Shown one piece after another: positions 1-10,799 of a stretch of 64,000 bases of DNA. The notes beneath the pieces are model-generated. The model saw nothing but the letters and a program-made list of their open reading frames with translations, had not been told where the DNA came from and searched no databases. This stretch comes from Orobanche coerulescens. Taxonomy: Eukaryota > Streptophyta > Magnoliopsida > Lamiales > Orobanchaceae. The position numbers and the translations under genes are program-made. Numbering within the stretch: position 1 is the stretch's first letter; each line of letters starts with the position of its first letter. The stretch covers positions 6,311,501 to 6,375,500 of the forward strand of contig CM065819.1 of assembly GCA_033398695.1 (NCBI GenBank), given 5' to 3'.

Positions 1-301
1 TTTGAGATTTCTAGATCTGGCCATAACACCAATAAATTAGCTATATACAAGCTTCTAAAATCGTTTTAACTGTAAAAAAAAATTGTATATTCCAAAATTT
101 TTGAGCCTTAATCTCTCTTTCCAAGCCTTGTAATTATCATACAAATTGAGTCATTCGTTACCTTGAGAAAAGAAGAATCAATCGGTTGATGAAAAATAGA
201 ACTGAAATTTACTTAATTTGTGGAGTTTTTGATTTTTCATGCTTAAACTAAGAAATAATTTTCTGCAAAAATTTTATTCCCTAAAAAAAAAAAGGAGTCA
301 T

Positions 302-604
302 TGGTGAAAAGAGCTACACATTAGCAAATAACGGTGTGAAAGCTATCACCTAAAAATAAAAATGACGAAAAGAAGAAGTGTTGAGCAGCAACAGCTGCCT
401 AATTTTGGGGGTCTTAAATTTTGTGAAAAATAAAGGACTAACCATTGTTGGTGCGTAGCTGACGTCTCACAAAAATTGGTGAAAAGAGCTACACGTTAGC
501 AAATAACGGTGTGAAAGCTATCACCTTTTAAAAAAAAATGAGATAGAAATTGTGTTAGTGAAAAGAGCTACACATTAGCAAATAACGGTGTGAAAGCTAT
601 CACT
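302..604 (+). repeat. Three direct copies of a 49-bp hairpin-forming unit
   Basis: Nearly identical units lie at 302-350, 477-525 and 557-604. Each starts GGTGAAAAGAGCT (AGTGA in the third) and ends AGCTATCACC, so the ends GGTGA/TCACC and AGCT/AGCT can pair. An inner ACAC/GTGT pair can extend the stem. The sequence between units is unrelated and of unequal length (126 and 31 bp), so these are dispersed copies and not a simple tandem array. The 3' untranslated regions of plant gypsy elements are known to harbour such repeats. Confidence 0.8.
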
Positions 605-1042
605 AAGGGATGTAGTTTATGAGCAGATTTGAATTAATTAGCGGCTGAATTTCAATACACTCAATTTCGTGAAAAAATCACAATATTTGATGACGCCAAT
701 GAAATTCTTCTTCATATTGAGTCGAAAAATAAATGAGTGATCGAGAGCAACCATTAAAGGGAGATGTGTGTATCACGAGTGGGAAAGAAATAATCAACCT
801 TTTGGGGGGAACCTTACATTTTGGAATTACAAAATAAAAACTGCGTTTTAACTTCAAAAATATTAGTAGATTTATTTTGAATCTTGATTCATTTCTATCT
901 ACTGTATAAAGCTGGTTGTTGTGTATTAATGGCATTTTGATCTCCTTTTCTCTTTTTATATTTTAATTTATGTGTGTATTAATTTTTCTTATTTTTATTT
1001 TTGGAGCATGAATAATAAAGAGTCTTGCTCGGGAATAGCAAG

Positions 1043-1060
1043 AATTCAAGTTTGGGGGTG
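1043..1060 (+). other. Polypurine tract of element A
   Basis: The sequence AATTCAAGTTTGGGGGTG lies directly before the LTR start. The AAGTTTGGGGG core is the usual plus-strand primer site of Athila-like gypsy elements and fixes the orientation of A as plus. Confidence 0.8.
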
Positions 1061-1438
1061 TGATAAGTGTCAGTTTTATACACTTATCCATGGTTTGTAT
1101 CGATAAATTTCACCCATAATTGAGCTAGTCTACTCGTTTTTTGCTTTTAATTCATTAGTTTTTAATTATTTTATTTTTATCGGATGATGATCGGATTAAA
1201 TAACTGATTTACTCAAGAAATAATATGTTTATTAAATATTCTCTTTGTTTAATTTTGATATATTCATGTTGTAAAGCTTTCCGAGACGAATTCGGCAGTC
1301 TTTCCGGATTCAAAATCAGAGTTATATATCAAAAGTTATCATCCGAAGAAGATTTAGGGCAAAAACGCAAAGTCTGAGAAATTCTGGGCTGAAAACGTAA
1401 CTATCAAAGCATTCAGTGAGCAAATTTACGAAGCCAAG

Positions 1439-1516
1439 TTACGGCCGTAACTACAGAATGTTACGGCCGTAAGTTATCCTAGTTACGGCCGTAACTCCTT
1501 AATGTTACGGCCGTAA
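1439..1516 (+). repeat. Palindrome array TTACGGCCGTAA x4, 22-bp period
   Basis: Perfect 12-bp palindromes start at 1439, 1461, 1483 and 1505, exactly 22 bp apart. The 10-bp spacers differ from each other. The array lies in U3, about 130 bp upstream of the TATA box. It is one of several arrays of this style in the window. Confidence 0.95.
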
Positions 1517-1644
1517 CTCTTGACAGATTGTTATGATTTGTCTAATTTTTTATACTTTTTGTGTATTATTGAGGGGATGGCTAGCATTGATCCGATCTAA
1601 TGTAATAATGCTGGAGTTTTGGAGCTATTAGATGACTTTAGGTG

Positions 1645-1653
1645 TATAAATAG
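1645..1653 (+). promoter_or_regulatory. TATA box of LTR A
   Basis: TATAAATAG in the sense orientation of the element, about 585 bp into the LTR and downstream of the palindrome array. This marks the probable U3/R boundary a short way downstream. Confidence 0.7.
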
Positions 1654-2630
1654 ACCCCTTAGATCCTTCATCATTCATCTTATAATTTTCCATTTTTTGT
1701 AAACTTTTCTTTTTGTGTGAAGAACACACTTGTGTTCTTGAGTGATATTTGTAAGTGTGGTATAGCATATGTTGTTCAGAGAGTTTATTGTTTCTATCTC
1801 CTTTATCTACTAAGGGAGTTAAGATCAATTCTTTCTCTTGATTCAACTAATAATAACCACCAAAGCTTGTAATATGTATAATAAACCCTTCATGGGCTAA
1901 GTAACCTTTAGTTGGGATTATAAACATGGTTAGTCATGTTATTTATGTTTGTATAAAAGATATATTGTGAATTACTTATTATTGTGTGTGATTTTCATTG
2001 TTTTAACAATCTTTATTTATTTGGCCAATAAATGACGATATTTATGGTCTTCATATGTTTCGAAAGAAAATATGTTTGATTAGATCAAATGATCTTCACT
2101 CTAAGTTGTTCTAGGGGATAAAAATATACCTCTAGTCCTTAGATGATTCTTTGAGTTATTTTCATAAATCCTAATGCTATGTATTGAAGCTAATCAACAT
2201 AGAAATATAGTGAATTGATTCAATATGTAAGGGGCGTTTTATAGTTCGAAAGAGAAACCGTCTTTTTAAGGAAAATCGAATCTACACAACATAATAAGTA
2301 AATTCATCTTATGATCTCCTATACATCTTTTATAACTAATGACGAACTAAGTTTGTAATCCCACCTATTTCATTTTATCGTTAATCAATTTATTATTATT
2401 GCTATCTTTTTATTTCCTTATAATATTAGAACTATTATTGCATTTTCTTTGCAAATATTAAATCAAACTTTTTAATTGTGTGTTCACTCATCTTAGTATC
2501 TATAAAAATAGACTAATAGTGTATAATTCAAATTATAACCAAACTTCCTTTTGGGATCGATAAACCGGACTCAAAAAGTCCACTTTACTACTTTATACGA
2601 TATCGTGCACTTGCGATAGTTACACTAACA

Positions 2631-3393
2631 ACGTGTCAATATTTAATTCATTGCTTTCTGGGAATCTCTCCAGTTTTTCTCTCTACGCCTGTATATGACT
2701 TTCCGTGATTATTGACTTTTCAATGCATGCTGACGTGGACTAGATTACTTGACGATCACTTATCTGATCTCGTACAGTCATCCTTATCTGATGTCGGACT
2801 TCTCTGATGTAACTTCTCTGAGATGAAGTTCTCTATCTCGACGAATCTTCTCCGATTTGATGATCTATCTGAAGTATTCTGACCTGATGAACTTATCTGA
2901 TCTGATGGTCAACCTTCAGTTGACATAGACTTCGTTTGATATCTTGATTGCAGTTTGGTCAAACTTCTCTAATAAATATTTTGACCAGGACTTCTCTGAT
3001 AAATCACTTTCTGCAGAACGTTGTTTGATGATAAGTCGTCTATGGTCAACCTTCTCTGAACAGTTGAGTTGACCAGGACTTCTCTGATTAAACTTGTATG
3101 CAACTCGGCTTTCTGCAGTGTTCTCTGTGATGTATCTATTTGACAACAACTCGTCTGATATTTGAACTTGTCTGTGATTTTTACTTAGCCGATTTTAGCC
3201 TAACTTACATGGCCTACAGAAGATACTCATTTGGTTATTCTTTACATTTTTCCAAGTATTCAACTATACATATTCTGGCCTACATAAGATACTCATTTGG
3301 TTCTTCTTTACATTTTGCCAAGTATTTAAAATATACATTTGAATAAACAAATACAGGGATGACATCATCAAAATCTAATAAGTATTCCTAACA
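2631..3393 (-). mobile_element. Element B: partial 3' LTR of an old SIRE-like Ty1/copia element
   Basis: From about 2640 this aligns with the inner part of element C's LTR: TGACTTTCCGT, GACTTTTCAA and the terminal TATTCCTAACA are shared. The fragment is 763 bp against 1406-1413 bp in C, because element A is inserted into it; the missing part would lie left of A. Read on the minus strand it begins TGTTAGGAATAC. It carries many CTTCTCTGAT blocks and inverted GGTCAA/TTGACC pairs. Confidence 0.8.
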
Positions 3394-3408
3394 AATCCCC
3401 CTATTTTG
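3394..3408 (-). other. Polypurine tract of element B
   Basis: Read on the minus strand, CAAAATAGGGGGATT lies directly before the LTR start TGTTAGG. The same motif occupies the same place in element C. Confidence 0.75.
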
Positions 3409-4839
3409 ATGCTGGCAAAACTTAAACAGAATATTCAAATGTAGAACAAGTCTGCACATGATCAAGTGCAGGACAAATCGAACTCAGTCTTGTTTTGAGA
3501 CAACTAGTGGTTGTCATTCAAATGAATGTTATAAAACTTTCAGAGATGTTTACAAGTACAGTGCTTTTTGAATGAACAAAATACAGAAATTTTTTACAAG
3601 TAATGCAAAATTTACAAGTAAATTCTAAAACATAAAATTACAAGTAAACTATAAACTCCTATCTACCTCTTTCTCTGCCTCTTCTGACAGGCTACTTGGG
3701 AGGCCTCAAAAGCATTGCACCAATAGGTCTCTTGTTGAAAGGTGATAGGCCATACTTCCTTCTAATAACTAGAGAGGCAAACTCTTGCTCTTATGTAGAT
3801 GAGAATTTGTGTTCTATACAAAGATTTCTAATATCCTTCTGCAGGGCCAGCTCATCCAACTCATTGTCCATCAAGGTAGGAGGTTCTTCAGGTCTGAACA
3901 AGGGGATCATGGGGTAGGCATACCATTCATTTGCATATTTTCTTTAGATGGCCCAGAGAGTTGGCCATGTTGAGTCCATGTAGTGGATGTACGTCTGTTG
4001 TGGGGAGCAGTCTTTATCCTCGAGTAACTCCCAGAGAATACTTCTCTATGAACTGCTTCTTTGCCTCTCCCCAAATTGGAAAATATTCAGCAGGTAAAAA
4101 TTCTTCAATGTGTCAAAGCTCTTTGCCTTCCCATTTATATCTCTGTTCATCCCCTACTCTGGTTCTCCTCCTCTTAGCTACAGGTTGGTCATCAGCAGGA
4201 GCAGACAACTCTTTTCCCTTCAGATTGGACGTCCCAGCTTGAATTAGAGGGAGTTCATTCTTTGCTTTAGTCCTTAGCTCCTTTCTGACTATCTCAGCAG
4301 CATCTTCTTCTTACCGGATGGGTTGGATGAGTTGATCTTGCAGCTTTTCTTCCCCCTGACCTCTTGCTTCCCCCTATCCTCTCTCTTCCCCCTTTTTGCC
4401 AGCATCAACCAGAATGGCTAACTGCTGTTCAACTCTCGACATCCAATCAGACATGTCTAGAGGCATTCTGGAATTGGTAGGAGGAGGTGGAGGAACACTC
4501 TTCTGAAGTAATGTGTCCATTTTAGCATTAAGGGATTGGAGGTCAGGTTTGATCTCAGTTGCTATCATCTAGGCAACTCTCTCTTTAACAAGACGCTTGA
4601 TCAGGTCAGCCATCTCAGATGAGATAGGTGTTGCCTGAGGGGAGTGGTCTCCAGAGACTTCTATGGCTGCAGGTCGGTTGGCAGTCGACCTATCTGACTG
4701 CAGACTCCTATCTACTGGAGGATGATCAGATGGGGTTTTATCAGGTGTCCCCGATCTTTCATCCTCTTATTCAGACTGATCTGAGCTGGGGGCTTGATCA
4801 GGCGCCCCAGGCTCATCTGTATGATCTTCATCTTCGGCA

Positions 4840-4868
4840 TCCTCCTTCTTCTCTTCCTCTTTTTCTTC

Positions 4869-4903
<35 letters not shown>

Positions 4904-5170
4904 ATTTTTCTTTCTTTTCTTCTTCCTTATCATCTTCTTTTTCTTCCTCCTCTTCTTTTTCTTTTTCTTCCTCTTCTTCAACCTCTTCTCCTTCTTCATC
5001 TTCTTCTAACTCTTCTGTCTTTTGAACTTCAACTTCCTCAGACTATTTTTCAACTATTATTTTTTCTTCTGCTTCTTCTACCCTTTCTTCCTCCACAACT
5101 TCTTTTATTCTTTTCCCTTTCTCCTTTTCCTCTTCTTCTTCATCCTCATGTACCTCTACAGTTAATACAA
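4840..5170. repeat. Polypyrimidine/polypurine tract with (TCA)n microsatellite
   Basis: On the plus strand this is almost all TTC, CTC and CTT, with an uninterrupted run of TCA/ATC units near 4870-4902. On the minus strand it encodes the acidic Asp/Glu stretch of the env-position ORF. The mirror-rich purine strand could in principle form triplex DNA. Runs of Met, Ile or Leu in the other frames are products of this composition, not genes. Confidence 0.9.
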
Positions 5171-6019
5171 CCTCCATTATAAAAAGGATGAACTGGTCCA
5201 TGTTGGTTTTGAAATTTGACAGGAACCAGTTCTCCTGGAGCATTAGAATCACATTTGTCTCATGGAAAAAACACATGAGCACTTTCTCCGTAGCCTGGGG
5301 GTATTCCCAGCTACTCTTCTCAATAGATAATTGTAATTGATTAAATGAAAGAGATTTTAAGTTCTTCCATTCTTCAAAAAATTGACAAAAAAAACCTTGA
5401 GAGAATGGTGTTTTACCAGATGTAGTTGATCTACTGATAGCTCCAAAGGGTTGTTCTCTAGTAGATTTAGAGAGTAACCTGCTTCAGGGATGTTGATGGT
5501 CAGGTCTGCCTCTTCCTCTTCTGTCGTACTTGGAAGAGTCAACAGAGGAACGATATCAGCCATCAGGTCTGGGTGATCAGGCTGATCCTCTTCATCAGGG
5601 ATAGGAGCAGGTGAGTAAGGGGTCTGCTCTGCATCTTCAAAGTCAAGGCGTCTAGGCCTTTTTGGAGAATGCTCAGGTGATGACGTGACATGCACTACCT
5701 CCTCTGCAATTGGCGCTTTTCTCTTGAATCTCAGAGCCAGAGGAGTATTTCTGAGTCTGAGTCTGACTGGTCTGTAGATGGCTCCTTATCTGCAGGTGAC
5801 TTGCGAGCTGCAGGTGACTTCTGTCCTGCAAGTAAGTCGGCCACAACAGTGTGGTCTTCATCTGAATCCGACGGCCCACTATAGGGAGGAGGTCCACTTG
5901 ACATATTCTTCAGCAATTGGGCAGCCTTCCTCTCGACTCCCAATTTCTTCAAAGTTTCTTAGTCCATATGACCAAGTCTCTTGTTAACGTGAAAGGGGTC
6001 TGCAGTCCCTTTTCACAGT

Positions 6020-6908
6020 TGATATTTATTCATACTTGTCTATAATTATCGTACGTGCGACCCAAATGCTTATATTATGCTGGCAATTTTTTAATACCTT
6101 ATTAAATAATAAATCATAAGCGGCCTCTAGCAAGACATTATGACTACCCAAATAATATAAGTTAATAGTCCATTAAACCTTTTAACGTGTCAAATCCCTT
6201 TGTCATGCGATATCATATTTGAACTAAGTCATGGAGTCTGTCATACTTATTTATGTTCAAATGCTTTCTCGATCTTAAGTAGACTGATTGAATCAAATGA
6301 CTCTTCATTTGAGCAGAGCCATGCATTTCCTTCAGTCCTATTTATCGAGACCCCCAGCATATATCTCTCTCACTAAGGAGAGGGAAAAATCCCCATCTTG
6401 TTTATTCATTGCCCTCTACATGACTCCCACTAATCCCGATCGCTAACCTTAATGATCACCATGTTTCAGATGACGTTGGATTACGTCAAGGCATAGCAGT
6501 TATCATGTTGGATTCTATGATAATCTCAGGTTCAAGGATTTATTGACATACTGTTATATTGAGATTCACTTATGACATTTCCATGTAGTGATTTCAATAC
6601 GGGTCTGTCCAGTATTAGTTCTCCAACCAATACCCATAAGATTGATTCGTACCATACGTATAATCCGATGATTATCAATCAAACCTATACTAGTATATTA
6701 ATCACTTGAGTCTCTACTCAACGTGATTATACCAGGGACATTTGAATAATCTTATTATTCATGAATAACTATTATTCGATTATTATAATATTAAAACATT
6801 CACACATTATAATAATCAACGAGAAATAAATGATATCAATTAACTTTATTTATATGTGACAATTACAAATCTAGGCACATCGAATGTCCTAGGGCACTTA
6901 TCCTAACA
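6020..6908 (-). mobile_element. Probable copia-type solo LTR inside element B
   Basis: The flanking sequences align with continuous env-position sequence of element C (about 11870 on the left, about 12027 on the right), but this block of about 890 bp does not. Read on the minus strand it starts TGTTAGGATAAGTGCCCTAG, typical of a copia LTR other than SIRE, and would end near ATATCA. No primer-binding site or polypurine tract is seen beside it. The flanks do not show a clear 5-bp duplication and about 150 bp of target seems to be missing, so the left boundary is uncertain. Confidence 0.5.
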
Positions 6909-7473
6909 CTCCCATCACCATGAACTTGGCAGATGATAGCTGGTCGTAGCTGCCTGCCATCTCCATCACAATTTTATTTGTGATTTCCAACACATATCGG
7001 TACTCCTTCTTCAGGTCGCCTCTCTTTGCCGTCAGTTTCAGCTTGGACGACTGTTCCGGTAATTTGATTCCGTACCAGGTCTCTACGGCGCTTTGCTTGA
7101 AGGCCTCAACAGCTATGCCCATTGATTTCATCCCGAACGCCTCCGCGACTGTCTAGGGAGAAATCATCACCTCCTCTCTAAAAATCGAGCTCTTGATTCC
7201 CGATTTCGTGACTTCTGCTTCCTTGAAAAAATAAATGACAGATTCCTTGTATAAAACCTTAGGGTTAATATCCAAAAATGGGTAGATCCCATTTTTCTTC
7301 ATTGAGCGGATGATGCAGTGCATATCTGTCTGCAGATTCGCCTCGAGCAATACTTCAAAATCGACCACCAAACTGAAAATAATCTGGTCCTTGAGAAGCT
7401 TGAGGTTGAATCCTTCGAAGTATGATTCCATTTCTGCAAATAAAATTTCTCGCTGAGTGTATTGAAGATTCAA

Positions 7474-7821
7474 AGAGTTTTTTGCTTTGAAAATTAGGGT
7501 TTTTGAAAGCTTGGAGACAGTAAAGGTTTGAAATGATTTCCGCTGCTTTAAATAAAGAAATGAAAAGGCGTTTTGAATTTAATATTTAATTAAATGAGTG
7601 TCGGTCCAATTTAAAAAAAATGATGGTTGAGATTTTAATTGGACATAGTGGAGGTCGTGTGAACATATAGTTGCCACGTGTAAATAAATAATAATATAAT
7701 ATTCAAGAGTCGGTCAGGAATAGGAAAACTTATCTGGTTGACTGTTTGACTCGTTGACTGCCTGCATCAGGTAGGTTCTCTTTGAGTGCATCAGGTAACT
7801 CTTCCTCGTCTGCATCAGGTA
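7474..7821 (-). other. Non-coding stretch upstream of the env-position ORF in element B
   Basis: AT-rich sequence between the env-position ORF and the end of pol, equivalent to 12519-13107 in element C. I see no gene in it. It contains three short GCATCAGGTA repeats (around 7765-7822) next to the insertion site of C. Confidence 0.6.
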
Positions 7822-7826
7822 ACATT
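7822..7826. repeat. Left target-site duplication of element C (ACATT)
   Basis: ACATT directly before the LTR start TGTAGG. The same five bases follow the other LTR at 19971-19975. A 5-bp duplication fits a Ty1/copia integrase. Confidence 0.95.
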
Positions 7827-9239
7827 TGTAGGTCACAAGTCGTCCAGGTACAAGTCTAGAGGGGGGGGGGGGGGTGAATAGACTTGTAGAAACTCTTAAA
7901 CTCTTTTTCACGAAGAGTGAGTTTCTTCAGCTGATAGGTAGACAAATGACTTGGAGTCGTTTGTTCTTTAATATAGGCGGAAGTCAGCTGATGACGAATA
8001 GAAAGCAACTAATGAAACACTTAACAATGAATGCAGCAGTTAAAGTATGATGCAATAAAACAATAAATAACGCAGGCAATTATAGTGGTCTTAGAGGTGG
8101 GGTAATCCTCTACTAATCCACTTTTCTCCAAACCAGTTGTAGATGAATTCACTATAATTCTCAACTAGTGATAAATATTACAGTGATTCAAACAACACTA
8201 CAACAGCTTCCAACCAGTGGAAATCCATGCCGTTGTACACACTTGACTGCCTTGCACCTCTTGATCCTCGATCCTTGGATGCCTTTACAGTCTCTTACTT
8301 TAACCAGTGAAGTACCTCGTACTCAGGATTATAGACAAGAGTTTTTGTCTTCTCCAACTAAGAGCTTCTTTAAGTATGAACTCTTAGAACCGCTCTTTTC
8401 ACGATGCTATTGATTGCTTTAGATTGCTTGATTGCTTTGATCGCTTGAAAGTATGTTCGCACCGGTAGTTGCTCAGCTTCAAATCTTCGGATATATATAG
8501 GTCACGATCTCTGAGCTTTTTCCTTGTAGCCGTTGCAAATCTTTTGAACAAATCCGTCCGTTGGAGAGGGAGACTTCTTTGTTTAATTTCTGAACGTTGC
8601 AAGGCTAGATTCCCATTATTTTATTTTATCTTCCGACCGTTGTGAAGACTTCTGCATGTGAGCACCGAATCTTTTGAATATAAAACGATTAAAGTCTTCA
8701 AGGTGGGTCTGGATGATTTATTTAAATCATATCTCTAGCGGGAATCACTCCAATTTGTCTCTTCACGTTGCATGTGACTTTCCGTAATACTTGACTTTTC
8801 AACTCATGCTGACGTGTACTTGGAGTACTTGGCTGACTTCGAGTAGGCTGATATGCAGCTAACATCTCTGCAGTCAGGACCTCTCTGCTGTTCACTGTTT
8901 GTGACTTATCTGATCAGGTGACTTCCCTGAGGTACCTTGGCTGCAGTCTGGTCAAACTTCTCTGATAAATTATGTTGACCAGGACTACTCTGACTTGACT
9001 CGACTGATCCTCTTTGATGTACTTAGCTGTACTCAGTACTTAGCTGATTTTAGCCTAACTAATTTTTGGCCTATAGGAGACACTCATTTAGTTCTTCTTT
9101 ACATTTTGCCAGGTTTTATACTTAACATATTTTGGCCTATGGAAGATACTCATTTGGTTATTCCTTACATTTTTGCCAAGTAATAAACATTTGATTTTAT
9201 ATTTATGACATCATAAAAATCTAACAAGTATTCCTAACA
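7827..9239 (-). mobile_element. 3' LTR of element C (1413 bp)
   Basis: Starts TGTAGGTCAC and ends TTCCTAACA on the plus strand, so it is bounded by TG...CA. It matches 18565-19970 over its whole length. The main length difference is a run of about 14 G near 7861-7874, against 7 G in the other copy. A GGTCAA (8950-8955) and TTGACC (8975-8980) pair lies near its inner end. Confidence 0.95.
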
Positions 9240-9254
9240 AATTCCCCCTATTTT
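9240..9254 (-). other. Polypurine tract of element C
   Basis: Read on the minus strand, AAAATAGGGGGAATT abuts the 3' LTR start TGTTAGG. It primes plus-strand synthesis and confirms minus orientation. Confidence 0.8.
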
Positions 9255-9461
9255 GATGATGGCAAAACTTTAAGCAAGTAATCAAATAATCAAGTCTGCA
9301 CTTAAGTGCAAGACAAACTGAACTCAGTCTAATATTGAGACAACTGGAAATTGTCATTCAATAGACTGTTATAAAACTTTCTGACTTGATTATGATTGAG
9401 TTTTACAAGAAGGTTTTTACAGGTACAAATAAAAAAAAATTACAAGTACAAAGAAATGAAG

Positions 9462-10761
9462 TCATCTGCCTCTTCCTCTGCCTCTGCGAATAGGCTGTTT
9501 GGCAGGTCTGAAGGGTTTGGCTCCAATTGGTCTTATCTTGACTGGAGCAAGACCATATTTTCTCTTCACAACAAGAGCTGCAAAGTCTTGTTCTTGTTGT
9601 GATGTAAATCTATTCTCAAGACATAACTGCTTGATTTCTCTTTGAAGCTCTAGCTCATTAAGCTCATTGTCCAGACGGGTCGGCGCTTCCTCTGCTCTGA
9701 ATGAGGGAATCATAGGATAAGCGTTTTGTTCCTTAGCATGCTTCTTCAGAATAGTCCAGAGTTTTGGGTGAGCTTCTTCCATGAAATTGATGAAGATCTG
9801 CTGTGGGGAGAGATTATCATCCTGGAGTATTTCCCAGACCTAGTAATCTCTGATGAATTTCTTCTTTGCAGATCCCCACATGGGCAGGGCTTCATATGGT
9901 ATAAAATCCTCAACATACCACAGCTCCTTTCCTTCCCATTCTAGAGTAGGCCCAAAACCTCCTCTAGTCCTCCTTTTCTTGCCTTCAGGCTGGTCAGCCT
10001 GTTCATCTGGATCCGCAGCTCCCTTCCTCTTCAGACTTGAGGGTCCTTCAATTTGAAGGACATCTTGCTTCTTCTTTGATCTTATCTCCGCCCTTATCTC
10101 TCCTTGATTACTTCCTTCCCCCTGAACTCTCTCTTCCCCCTTTTTGCCAGCATCAACTAGGGTAGTTAATTGCTGCTCCATTCTGCTCATCCAATCAGAC
10201 ATGCCAAATGGCATTCTGTTGTTGGTAGGGGGAGGGCCGAGAATCTCTCTGCAGTAGAGTGTCGATCTTGGCATTGATTGATTGAAGGTCAGGAGTGACC
10301 TGAGACGTCAACAGCTCTCCAATTGTATCTTTGACTATTTGCCTGATCAGCTCAGTCATGGCAGGAGATATCTGAGCTGATGGAGAGTGCTCTCCTGAGC
10401 CTTCTGCAAAAGAACCACTAGACTGCAGGCTTCTGTCTGCATCTGGTAGTCCAGAGGGGGTTTTCTCCCGGGTCCCTGACCTGGAGTCTTCAGCTAGCTC
10501 TGCGTCTAGGCTGGTGTACCGAGCAGGTACCACAGTCCTATCTGCAGCTTCGTGAATAGGCTCTGGCTCCAACTCTGGCTCCTTTTCTTCTTCTTTCTCT
10601 TCCTCTTTCTCCTGATCCTCCTCCTTCTCTTCTTATGCCTTTTCTTCAATATTTTCTTTTTCTTCCTCCTCATCCTTTTCTTTTTCATTTTCTTTTTCGG
10701 CTCCTGCATCTCTTCCATCATCATCATCATTGTTATCATCATCCTTCTCCTCTTTTTCTCC

Positions 10762-10799
<38 letters not shown>

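Larger units (their letters stand above)
1..1060 (+). mobile_element. Element A: 3' internal end of an Athila-like Ty3/gypsy element
   Basis: This AT-rich stretch has no convincing reading frame. It ends in a purine-rich tract directly before an LTR that starts TGATAAGTG, which is the usual arrangement at the 3' end of Athila-type plant gypsy elements, so I read it as the untranslated 3' internal region. It contains three dispersed copies of a 48-49 bp unit (302-604). The gag, pol and 5' LTR of the element lie outside the window to the left. The Athila assignment rests on LTR and PPT style only, because no protein domain of this copy is visible. Confidence 0.65.
1061..2630 (+). mobile_element. 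3' LTR of element A (about 1570 bp)
   Basis: The LTR starts TGATAAGTGTC immediately after the polypurine tract and ends TTACACTAACA. Sequence after 2630 aligns with the LTR of the SIRE-like elements, so A sits inside element B's LTR. A TATA box lies at 1645-1653 and a four-copy palindrome array at 1439-1516. The right end was chosen from the ACACTAACA terminus and the start of SIRE-like sequence; a shift of a few bases is possible. The TSD cannot be checked because the left end of A is outside the window. Confidence 0.75.
3690..7473 (-). pseudogene. Env-position ORF of element B, degenerate and interrupted
   Basis: Minus-strand pieces match the env-position ORF of element C: 7153-7473 (start, with DQIIFSLVVDFE and NGIYPFLDINP), 6898-7131 (AGSYDQLSSAKFMVMG), 5357-5952 (serine-rich SDSD/EDAEQ stretch), an acidic low-complexity part around 4840-5170, and a Gly/Pro-rich part near 4374-4568. 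No signal peptide, membrane segment or cleavage site is seen, so 'env' only describes its place between pol and the 3' LTR. The frame is lost repeatedly, and 6020-6908 is an insertion. I do not know the function of this protein. Confidence 0.7.

Noticed and set aside
678..935. 85-residue minus-strand frame in element A
   Set aside because: AT-rich 3' untranslated region with no domain.
4712..5009. Open frames with runs of Met, Ile, Leu, Lys or His
   Set aside because: They are shadow frames of the TCA/CTT-rich tract; the real frame is the acidic stretch of the env-position ORF on the minus strand.
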